Part shown: one piece after another, positions 1 through 5,970 of the stretch
How the letters are laid out: every line of letters begins with the position of its first letter
How positions within the stretch are numbered: position 1 is the stretch's first letter
Assembly (NCBI GenBank): GCA_030832365.1
Contig: JAURJF010000054.1
Span: forward strand, 1-6,103
DNA: 6,103 nt
Direction of reading: 5' to 3'
DNA from: Candidatus Nanopelagicales bacterium
Lineage (GTDB): Bacteria; Actinomycetota; Actinomycetes; Nanopelagicales; Nanopelagicaceae
Translations under genes and position numbers: made by a program
Notes under the pieces: model-generated
The model's input: the letters and a program-made list of their open reading frames with translations, nothing else
Databases searched by the model: none
Told to the model about the DNA's origin: nothing

Positions 1-1458
1 AAACCAAGGCCAGGTCAATGGAGTCTGCGAAATAGGTTAGTCATCGGCGTTGTAGCACTTGGTGCATTTGCTATTACTGCATCAGATTTTGCTGCTCAAG
101 CAGCTTTTCGCACCTTTCTTATTGCCCAGGTAGATGTTCAGCTAGAAAGCGTTGCTGGGGGCTCCCTTTTAAGGCTTGATCGTGCAGGAATAGCAGCGGA
201 GCCAGAGGAGACAAATACAAAAGAGCCTCTCTTCCAACCCTTTGAACCCTTAAGTGATGTGCCATCAGAGGTAAGCGTCACCCTCCTTGATGCCTCTGGA
301 AACATTTTAGGAACAGTAGGTGATATCCAAAGCCCGCAGAGAATTCAGACTTTAGTAGCTGGGATAACTCCCGCTGAGGTAGGCCAATATAACGATAAGC
401 CTTTTACTTTAGATGCTGGAGGTAGGGGTAGTGATTATCGGGTTTTAGCGCGACTTCTTCCCTCAAGTCTTGGAAGCGTTATATGTGCAATCTCGCTAGA
501 TGGCGTAGAGAGAGCAATGAATCAATTACGTTTTCTCTTTTTCGCTGTGGGATTTATTGTCTTAATCTTCTTAGGGTTAATTGCTCGAAGAATTATTGAT
601 ATCTCACTTCGCCCATTGACATCAGTTGAAGAAACTGCAGAGGCTTTTGCTAAAGGTGATTTCTCTGCTCGCCTTGATGAAGCGCGAACCGATACTGAAG
701 TTGGTCGATTGACCTCAGCTCTAAATCAGATGCTTGCTCGAATTGAAGAGGCATTTGCCGTTAAGGTTGAAAGTGAAGACAAATTACGTCGCTTTGTTGC
801 TGATGCCTCACATGAACTGCGAACCCCGCTGACTGCTATCAGAGGTTTCTCTGAACTTCACCGCCAGGGTGCAATCAAGGGTGAAGAAAATACCAGCGAA
901 CTAATCCGAAGAATTGAAAATGAATCGGTGCGGATGTCATCTTTAGTTGAAGATCTATTACTTCTTGCCCGCCTGGATCAATCACCTGAGATGATGATGG
1001 AGCCAGTTGATGTAGGCAAGCTAATTAAAGAGGCTGTGGAGTCGGCAAGAGCTGCAAGAAATACTCATGAGATTTCTATCGAGCTTGAAGGTGAAGAGTT
1101 ATTTCTGCTGGGAGATTCACTTCGAATCCATCAAGTAATAGCTAATCTGCTTGCAAATGCCCAGATTCATACTCCCGATGGAAGCAAGATAATTGTGAGC
1201 GCTAACCAGGATGATTTAGCGACCTATATCTCTGTTTCAGATAACGGACCTGGAATTTCAGTTGAATCTCAGGAAAGAATATTTGAACGTTTTTATAGAG
1301 CAGATCTCTCTCGCAAGCGAAGTGGGGTTGAGGGAACCGGGCTCGGCTTATCAATCGTTGATGCGGTGATGAATGCCCATGGCGGCCTAGTTAAAGTCGA
1401 ATCGGAGTTAGGCAAGGGCGCCAAATTTACTCTCACTTTCCCAATAAAGGATTTATAG
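1..1458 (+). CDS. Sensor histidine kinase, 5'-truncated by window edge
   Basis: Two-component sensor kinase that autophosphorylates on histidine and passes the phosphate to a response regulator, probably encoded upstream outside the window. The frame is open from base 1, giving 485 visible residues. A GTG at 259 is only an internal codon, because coding sequence with a first membrane segment (about residues 13-30, after WSLRNRL) precedes it. Then come an extracytoplasmic sensor region (about 36-174), a second membrane segment (about 176-195), a HAMP linker with RPL and GDFSAR motifs (about 197-250), the H-box ADASHELRTP with phosphoacceptor His271 (codon at 811), the N-box NLLANAQIHTP (about 382-392), G1 DNGPGI (414-419), the F-box IFERFYRAD (427-435) and G2 GTGLGL (445-450). 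All catalytic motifs are intact. The style resembles the actinobacterial TrcS/PhoR/MprB-like class. The signal sensed cannot be read from the sequence. cysD starts 24 bases after its stop codon, so some readthrough is possible. Confidence 0.95.
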   Translation, partial: KPRPGQWSLRNRLVIGVVALGAFAITASDFAAQAAFRTFLIAQVDVQLESVAGGSLLRLDRAGIAAEPEETNTKEPLFQPFEPLSDVPSEVSVTLLDASGNILGTVGDIQSPQRIQTLVAGITPAEVGQYNDKPFTLDAGGRGSDYRVLARLLPSSLGSVICAISLDGVERAMNQLRFLFFAVGFIVLIFLGLIARRIIDISLRPLTSVEETAEAFAKGDFSARLDEARTDTEVGRLTSALNQMLARIEEAFAVKVESEDKLRRFVADASHELRTPLTAIRGFSELHRQGAIKGEENTSELIRRIENESVRMSSLVEDLLLLARLDQSPEMMMEPVDVGKLIKEAVESARAARNTHEISIELEGEELFLLGDSLRIHQVIANLLANAQIHTPDGSKIIVSANQDDLATYISVSDNGPGISVESQERIFERFYRADLSRKRSGVEGTGLGLSIVDAVMNAHGGLVKVESELGKGAKFTLTFPIKDL

Positions 1459-1470
1459 AGCTCTGGCCAA

Positions 1471-1476
1471 TAGGAT
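1471..1476 (+). promoter_or_regulatory. Start signal of cysD: -10-like TAGGAT overlapping an SD-like AGGA
   Basis: The gap before cysD contains TAGGAT, which can be read two ways. AGGA at 1472-1475 lies 7 bases before the ATG and fits a weak Shine-Dalgarno site. TAGGAT also fits the actinobacterial -10 pattern TANNNT and ends 6 bases before the ATG, so transcription could begin on the start codon and give a leaderless mRNA. No good -35 hexamer is visible around 1447-1453, so the promoter reading is weak. Either reading supports 1483 as the start. Confidence 0.4.
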
Positions 1477-1482
1477 TTCCTA

Positions 1483-2388
1483 ATGCGCAGCTCTCCTGAG
1501 ATTCTCGAATCTTTAGAAAATGAGTCTATTGAAATAATAAGAGAGACTGCAGCTAGTTTTAGAAACCCTGTCTTTTTATATTCAATCGGCAAAGATTCAT
1601 CGGTAGTTCTTCATTTAATTAGGAAAGCATTCTTTCCTGCTCAGGTTCCATTTCCGATGCTACATATCGACACCACTTGGAAATTCCGCGAGATGATTGA
1701 ATTTAGAGATCAGATGGCTGATAAGTATCAGATCAAGTTAATGACTCACACCAACCAAGATGGCGTAAGAGATGGAGTTACTCCTTTCTCAACTACCGCT
1801 TCTGAATACACCAGAGTGATGAAGACTGTTGCGCTACGCCAAGCCTTAGATTCATATGGTTTTGATGCTGCTATCGGTGGTTCACGCCGCGATGAAGAGA
1901 AAAGCAGGGCGAAGGAGAGGCTATTTAGCGTTAGAGAAGCTGGTCATCGCTGGGATCCAAGAGCGCAGCGACCAGAGCTCTGGAGAACCTATAACCCAAG
2001 AATCAGGCCAGATCAAAGCATGCGGGTATTTCCAATTTCAGATTGGACCGAACTTGATATCTGGAGCTATATCCAGCTCCACAATATCCCGGTAAATCCA
2101 CTCTATTTCGCTAAAGAACGCCCTGTTGTAAAGCGTGGCGAGCAATTAATTATGATCGATGATGATCGCTATCCATTAATTAATAATGAAAAGCCAGAGA
2201 TGAAGAAGATTAGATTTAGAACTCTCGGCTGCTACCCATTAACTGCCGGTGTTGAATCAGATGCCATCACGCTTGAGCAAGTAGTAGCAGAGGTGATGGC
2301 TGTGAAATTAAGTGAGCGAGCCACACGCCTAATTGATGGCGATAAGGAAGATTCTATGGAGAAGAAAAAGAAGGAGGGATATTTCTAA
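1483..2388 (+). CDS. cysD: Sulfate adenylyltransferase subunit 2 (ATP sulfurylase small subunit)
   Basis: Catalytic subunit of ATP sulfurylase. With the CysN GTPase it makes adenosine 5'-phosphosulfate (APS) and pyrophosphate from sulfate and ATP in the cytoplasm. The 301 residues match the usual CysD length (about 300). The PP-loop SIGKDSS is at 34-40, followed by HIDTTWKFREM (61-71), the CysD signature GGSRRDEEKSRAKER (132-146), RVFPISDWTELDIW (181-194) and RTLGCYPLT (246-254). It ends with the family's KKEGYF tail. The ATG at 1483 gives an N-terminus starting just before the conserved LENESIEIIRE helix, and it has AGGA seven bases upstream. The stop codon shares one base with the cysNC start (TAATG), so translation is probably coupled, matching the need for equal amounts of the two subunits. 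Nothing looks broken. Confidence 0.97.
   Translation: MRSSPEILESLENESIEIIRETAASFRNPVFLYSIGKDSSVVLHLIRKAFFPAQVPFPMLHIDTTWKFREMIEFRDQMADKYQIKLMTHTNQDGVRDGVTPFSTTASEYTRVMKTVALRQALDSYGFDAAIGGSRRDEEKSRAKERLFSVREAGHRWDPRAQRPELWRTYNPRIRPDQSMRVFPISDWTELDIWSYIQLHNIPVNPLYFAKERPVVKRGEQLIMIDDDRYPLINNEKPEMKKIRFRTLGCYPLTAGVESDAITLEQVVAEVMAVKLSERATRLIDGDKEDSMEKKKKEGYF
2371..2377 (+). promoter_or_regulatory. Strong ribosome binding site for cysNC inside the end of cysD
   Basis: AAGGAGG lies 10 bases before the ATG at 2388 and is a full match to the bacterial anti-Shine-Dalgarno. It also encodes part of the conserved KKEGYF tail of CysD, so the same bases serve as protein code and ribosome signal. It is the strongest Shine-Dalgarno site noticed in the window and supports the 2388 start. 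Confidence 0.8.
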
Positions 2389-4223
2389 TGTCCTCACCTT
2401 CTTCAAAACCTATAGTTCGCCTCCTTACCTGCGGCAGTGTTGATGATGGAAAGAGCACATTAATTGGGCGTTTGCTAGTTGAAACAGATTCTGTTCCTCA
2501 TGACACAGTCTCATCAGCTAGAAGCACAAGGAGGGCTGGATCAATAATTCCAGCAGGTGAAATTGATTTTAGTTTATTAACTGATGGTCTTGAGGCAGAG
2601 CGTGAACAAGGAATAACTATTGATGTGGCATACCGCTCGATGTCACTACTTGATGGCAGAAGATTAATAATTGCCGATGCTCCAGGCCATGAGCAGTACA
2701 CCAGAAATATGGCAGTTGCAGCATCAAGGGCAGATATTGCTCTGGTTTTGGTAGATGCTACAAGGGGAGTAAGGGTTCAAACTCTTCGCCACTTAACTAT
2801 TTGCGCGCTCATGGGAGTTGAGAAAGTAATAGTGGTTATCAATAAATTAGATGCAAGTAACTTCGATCAGAAGATTTATGACGACCTAGCCCAGGAGTTA
2901 ACGCCTGCGATAAAACGATTAGCTATTGAGGATTCCTGCTTTATTCCAGTAAGCGCCCTTGAAGGCGATAATGTGGTTTATAAGACTCCAAAAACTGCTT
3001 GGCATCTTGGTGGATCTCTCTTGGAAGAGATTCAGAATTGGCGTGAAAAGCCTAGAAATAATGAGCATAAAAGAATGGGTGTACAACTCATTTCAAGAGC
3101 TGAGAACTTCCGCGGCCTTTCAGGAACAGTGAGCCAGGGAGAATTTAAAGTTGGAGATGAGGTAGTAATTCTTCCAAGTGCTAAAAAGGCAAAAATCTCA
3201 AGGCTTGCCACCTTCGATGGCGATATCAAAAGCGCACCAAGCGGCAAAGCAATAACTATGGTTTTGACCCCAGAGGTTGATGCAACTCGCGGCGATTTTA
3301 TTGAAGGTGCTGATAATTTCACAGCCCCTGCTGATCGCTTTAGTGCAAACTTAGTCTGGCTAGGAGAGCAAGAGTTGATTCACTCCCGCTCTTACTATCT
3401 AATAAATGGCTCCTCAATGGTTGCTGCAACAATAACAACGATTCGCCACCGAATCGATATTAATAATGGAGAGCATGAGTCAACTAGAACTCTTGCAATG
3501 AATGAGATTGGATTAGTGGAGATTGCTACTGATTCCCCGATTGCCCTTACTAAATACTCAGAAAATCGTATCTCAGGTAATTTTGTAATTGTAGATCGAG
3601 TAACTCTTAACACTATCGGCGCTGGAATGGTAGTTCATGCACTTAGAAGAGCATCTAATATCACCAAGCATGATTATGAAATAAACAAAGCTACTCGCTC
3701 TCAACAAAAGGGCCAGAGAGCTAAAGTAATTTGGATGACTGGACTATCTGGCTCTGGAAAATCAACTATCGCTGATGCTCTTGAGAAAGAATTGTTTGCC
3801 AAAGGCATTCATAGCTATGTATTAGATGGCGATAATCTAAGGCTTGGGCTCAATAAAGATCTTGGTTTCACAAAAGAAGATAGGGCAGAAAATGTTCGCC
3901 GAGTTGCAGAGGTAAGTAAGTTAATGGTTGATGCCGGTCTTGTTGTAATTGTCGCTCTAGTAAGTCCATTTAAAGTAGATCGAGATCACGCGAGAGAAAT
4001 TTTTGATTCCGGTGAATTTATTGAAGTATGGGTTAAGACCCCAGCTGAAATATGCGCTCAGCGAGATCCAAAGGGACTCTATAAGAAGGCTAGGGAAGGT
4101 AACCTGCCTAATCTAACTGGAGTAGGTCAAGACTATGAGGCGCCAACATCGGCTGAGTTAATCCTTGATGGCACTACAGATATTTCTTTAAATGTAGAAA
4201 AACTAATGAAAGAAGTTCTGTGA
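2388..4223 (+). CDS. cysNC: Bifunctional sulfate adenylyltransferase subunit 1 / APS kinase (CysN-CysC fusion)
   Basis: A 611-residue fusion. The N-terminal EF-Tu-like GTPase (about 8-220) has the P-loop GSVDDGKST (16-24), the switch region EREQGITID (71-79), DAPGH (97-101), NKLD (152-155) and SALEG (189-193). It drives ATP sulfurylase with CysD. Beta-barrel domains follow (about 228-420). After a short linker, the C-terminal APS kinase domain (about 445-611) makes PAPS from APS and ATP. It has Walker A GLSGSGKST (452-460), LDGDN (479-483), GLNKDLGF (487-494), ENVRRVAEVSKLM (501-513), the SPF motif with the conserved serine (526-528) and RDPKGLYKKAR (559-569). Fusion to CysC is common in actinobacteria and proteobacteria. 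Small departures are DAPGH in place of the commoner DTPGH, and NLTG where FTG is usual. Both domains look complete and active. It is translationally coupled to cysD and overlaps the next gene by four bases. Confidence 0.96.
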   Translation: MSSPSSKPIVRLLTCGSVDDGKSTLIGRLLVETDSVPHDTVSSARSTRRAGSIIPAGEIDFSLLTDGLEAEREQGITIDVAYRSMSLLDGRRLIIADAPGHEQYTRNMAVAASRADIALVLVDATRGVRVQTLRHLTICALMGVEKVIVVINKLDASNFDQKIYDDLAQELTPAIKRLAIEDSCFIPVSALEGDNVVYKTPKTAWHLGGSLLEEIQNWREKPRNNEHKRMGVQLISRAENFRGLSGTVSQGEFKVGDEVVILPSAKKAKISRLATFDGDIKSAPSGKAITMVLTPEVDATRGDFIEGADNFTAPADRFSANLVWLGEQELIHSRSYYLINGSSMVAATITTIRHRIDINNGEHESTRTLAMNEIGLVEIATDSPIALTKYSENRISGNFVIVDRVTLNTIGAGMVVHALRRASNITKHDYEINKATRSQQKGQRAKVIWMTGLSGSGKSTIADALEKELFAKGIHSYVLDGDNLRLGLNKDLGFTKEDRAENVRRVAEVSKLMVDAGLVVIVALVSPFKVDRDHAREIFDSGEFIEVWVKTPAEICAQRDPKGLYKKAREGNLPNLTGVGQDYEAPTSAELILDGTTDISLNVEKLMKEVL

Positions 4224-4975
4224 ACTGGCTCTTTTTTGCACTCGCTGGATCAATTGCCCAATTAATAGATGGCGCACTTGGTATGGGATTTGGCCTTACC
4301 AGCTCAACTCTTCTTCTAACGCTAGGAACATCAGCGGCAGTGGCATCAGCAGCTGTTCATTTTGCAGAGATTGGAACCACTCTGGCATCTGGTGTTTCAC
4401 ATTGGCACCGTGAAAACGTTGACTTTGAAATCTTAAAGCGCCTGGCAATCCCTGGAGGAATCGGTGCATTTGCTGGGGCAACATTCTTATCCTCTATTGA
4501 TCTAAGTGGCGGAACAATATTTATCTCAACAATCCTTCTTCTACTCGGCTTTGTTCTTTTATATCGAAATGTCTTTCAAACAAATATCAAACCAAATATG
4601 GCCGAAGTTAATAATCCTAAATACCTGACATTTCTAGGGGCAACTGGTGGCTTTATAGATGCATCCGGTGGCGGTGGTTGGGGACCAATAGTTACTCCAA
4701 CTCTGCTTGCCACTACAGAGCATGAGCCAAGAAAAATCATTGGCACTGTTAGCGCTGCTGAATTTATTGTGGCAGTCTGTGCCAGCATTGGTTTTCTTGC
4801 CAATATCTCACGCATTGATATTGATTGGTCTGCTGTTGGCGGTCTTGCTCTAGGTGGAGTTCTTATGGCGCCAGTTGCAGCAAAATTAGTCTCTGTTGTT
4901 TCCAGAAGACCACTTGGTATCGCAGTAGCTACTGCAATCATTGTTATTAATGGAATTCGCCTACTTACTACCTGA
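4220..4975 (+). CDS. TauE/SafE-family membrane permease, probable sulfur oxyanion transporter
   Basis: A 251-residue, very hydrophobic protein with about eight membrane segments (roughly 3-19, 22-38, 40-60, 74-91, 97-116, 136-163, 173-195 and 204-227, plus a final one at 230-249; boundaries by eye). Family hallmarks are DGALGMGFGLTSS (17-29) near the N-terminus and the glycine-rich FIDASGGGGWGPIVTP (145-160) at the start of the second half-repeat. The GTG start at 4220 overlaps the cysNC stop (GTGA), implying coupled translation; only a weak purine-rich stretch (about 4208-4214) precedes it. TauE/SafE proteins are linked to sulfite, sulfonate or related anion export. In Corynebacterium glutamicum a family member called cysZ ends the sulfate-reduction cluster and was proposed to import sulfate. 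Position after cysDNC supports a sulfate or sulfite substrate, but the direction of transport cannot be told from sequence. Confidence 0.88.
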   Translation: MNWLFFALAGSIAQLIDGALGMGFGLTSSTLLLTLGTSAAVASAAVHFAEIGTTLASGVSHWHRENVDFEILKRLAIPGGIGAFAGATFLSSIDLSGGTIFISTILLLLGFVLLYRNVFQTNIKPNMAEVNNPKYLTFLGATGGFIDASGGGGWGPIVTPTLLATTEHEPRKIIGTVSAAEFIVAVCASIGFLANISRIDIDWSAVGGLALGGVLMAPVAAKLVSVVSRRPLGIAVATAIIVINGIRLLTT

Positions 4976-4993
4976 TTCTCAGTAAATTCTCAG
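4975..4993 (+). repeat. Short direct repeat ATTCTCAG x2, 11-base period
   Basis: ATTCTCAG occurs at 4975-4982 and again at 4986-4993, starting at the last base of the transporter stop codon. The 11-base spacing is about one turn of the helix. It sits about 70-87 bases upstream of the presumed transcription start of the DapB-like gene, where an activator could bind. It may be chance in AT-rich sequence. Confidence 0.35.
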
Positions 4994-5004
4994 CCTATTA
5001 GGCT
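4992..5004. promoter_or_regulatory. 13-base palindrome in the intergenic gap, possible operator
   Basis: AGCCTATTAGGCT is a perfect inverted repeat with six-base arms around the T at 4998. It lies 21 bases upstream of the -35 hexamer at 5026. It could be a protein-binding site for the downstream gene. As an RNA hairpin it would be small, and no T-run follows directly, so a terminator is unlikely. Confidence 0.35.
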
Positions 5005-5025
5005 CAATTGTTCATATTAGGGTTT

Positions 5026-5055
5026 TTGACCTTAAGTTTGATGAGCAGTTATGGT
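5026..5055 (+). promoter_or_regulatory. Promoter for the DapB-like gene, predicted leaderless
   Basis: TTGACC (5026-5031) matches a sigma-70-type -35 in five of six bases. After an 18-base spacer, TATGGT (5050-5055) fits the actinobacterial -10 form TANNNT. Six bases later comes the ATG at 5062, so transcription would start at or next to the start codon, giving a leaderless mRNA. There is no Shine-Dalgarno site before this ATG, which agrees. This is sequence reasoning only; the start site has not been measured. Confidence 0.65.
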
Positions 5056-5061
5056 CTTTCC

Positions 5062-5970
5062 ATGACAATAACTTCAGAATGGCTCCTTGAACCAAAGAAA
5101 GCTATACGAGTAGGCCTGGTTGGTTTTGGTAAGACGGGTAAAGCTGTAGCAACCGTTCTGCTTCAAGATCCCGAGGTCCGCCTTGAGTGGGTGGTTCGCA
5201 AGAGCCATAAATTAGAGCACCGCTCAGTTCCTGAATTCCTAGGCATTGATTCTGAGGAGCCTGGAACTATTTACTCCAGCTCAGAGTTCTCTGCCGCTGA
5301 GCTATTGGACAAGTATCCAGTGGATGCCATTATCGATTTCTCCTCAGAAGATGGGGTCGACTTCTATGGCCAGGCTGCGGCTGACAAGGGAGTTGCAATT
5401 GTTAGCGCTATATCGGCTTACCCCAATACACAGATTAGATTTCTCAAGAAACTTAGCGCTCACACTCAGGTTCTCTGGTCGCCGAATATAACTCTTGGAA
5501 TTAATTTCATGATTCTGGCAGCTAAGACTTTGAAATTCATTGCTCCATTTACCGATATCGAGATAGTTGAAGAGCACTTTAAATTAAAACCAGAGACCTC
5601 AGGAACTGCTATACAGATTTCTAACGCTCTTGAGCTTGAACCTGAGAATATCAAGAGTATCCGCGCTGGAGGCATAATCGGTGTTCATGAGATTATCTTT
5701 GGATTTCCTTTTCAGACCGTGCGGTTAAAGCATGAGTCGATATCACGAGAAGCTTTTGGAAATGGTGCAAAGTTTGCTGTTGAAGAATTAGTAAAACAAG
5801 AAAATGGGTTCTACTCGATGGAACAGATGCTTGGTCCCTACTTCATCGACTCAAATAAAGAATTTATGCCTAAATCCCAAGCCCCTAAACTCTCACTAGG
5901 AAAGAGGGTTAGCCTCAAGCTTACGCAGGGTTTCAATTCGCTCCTGAATCGGAGGATGGGTGGCAAATAA
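5062..5970 (+). CDS. DapB-like (dihydrodipicolinate reductase family) oxidoreductase, divergent paralogue
   Basis: The 302 residues follow the DapB fold. A Rossmann nucleotide-binding start VGLVGFGKTGKAV (17-29) is followed by AIIDFSS (89-95), the PNITLGIN segment (141-148), an active-site-like EEHFKLKPETSGTA (170-183), RAGGIIGVHEIIFG (201-214), and FGNGAKFAVEEL (232-243). Classical DapB reduces hydroxy-tetrahydrodipicolinate in lysine/diaminopimelate synthesis. Here the cofactor-side GTTG motif is replaced by SAIS (115-118), and the second catalytic-region His is Phe. The DAPSGTA loop is one residue shorter, though the likely catalytic His172 and Lys176 remain. It also carries about 44 extra C-terminal residues after the usual end (near MLG, 256-258), rich in Lys and Arg. 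Bacterial DapB is normally about 245-275 residues. A reductase on another substrate is possible; no symbol is given. The start at 5062 is preferred over TTG 5008 and ATG 5041 because a promoter covers those and no ribosome site precedes them. It runs into the opposing gene at its 3' end. Confidence 0.78.
   Translation: MTITSEWLLEPKKAIRVGLVGFGKTGKAVATVLLQDPEVRLEWVVRKSHKLEHRSVPEFLGIDSEEPGTIYSSSEFSAAELLDKYPVDAIIDFSSEDGVDFYGQAAADKGVAIVSAISAYPNTQIRFLKKLSAHTQVLWSPNITLGINFMILAAKTLKFIAPFTDIEIVEEHFKLKPETSGTAIQISNALELEPENIKSIRAGGIIGVHEIIFGFPFQTVRLKHESISREAFGNGAKFAVEELVKQENGFYSMEQMLGPYFIDSNKEFMPKSQAPKLSLGKRVSLKLTQGFNSLLNRRMGGK

Noticed and set aside
259..261. GTG as the start of the histidine kinase
   Set aside because: The frame stays open to base 1 and encodes a plausible first membrane segment before this codon; starting here would leave a sensor kinase with a single membrane helix and half a sensor region.
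1293..1592. 99-codon open frame on the minus strand across the kinase-cysD junction
   Set aside because: It is opposite conserved kinase motifs and the conserved CysD N-terminus, with no recognisable protein features.
1856..2095. 79-codon plus-strand frame inside cysD
   Set aside because: Out-of-frame shadow of the strongly conserved CysD signature region.
2388..4223. Possible broken APS kinase domain because of small motif changes (NLTG for FTG)
   Set aside because: Walker A, DGDN, the SPF serine and RDPKGLYKKAR are all intact, so the domain is probably active.
4576..4941. 121-codon open frame on the minus strand
   Set aside because: It lies wholly opposite the transporter, has no family resemblance and only reflects the codon bias of the real gene.
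5008..5010. TTG (and ATG 5041) as the start of the DapB-like gene
   Set aside because: Neither has a ribosome site, both would place the promoter hexamers inside or next to the coding region, and the extra residues are not needed for the Rossmann start.
4992..5030. Rho-independent terminator after the transporter gene
   Set aside because: The hairpin has a very short arm and loop and no T-run directly after it; the nearest run of five T is about 19 bases downstream and overlaps the -35 box.
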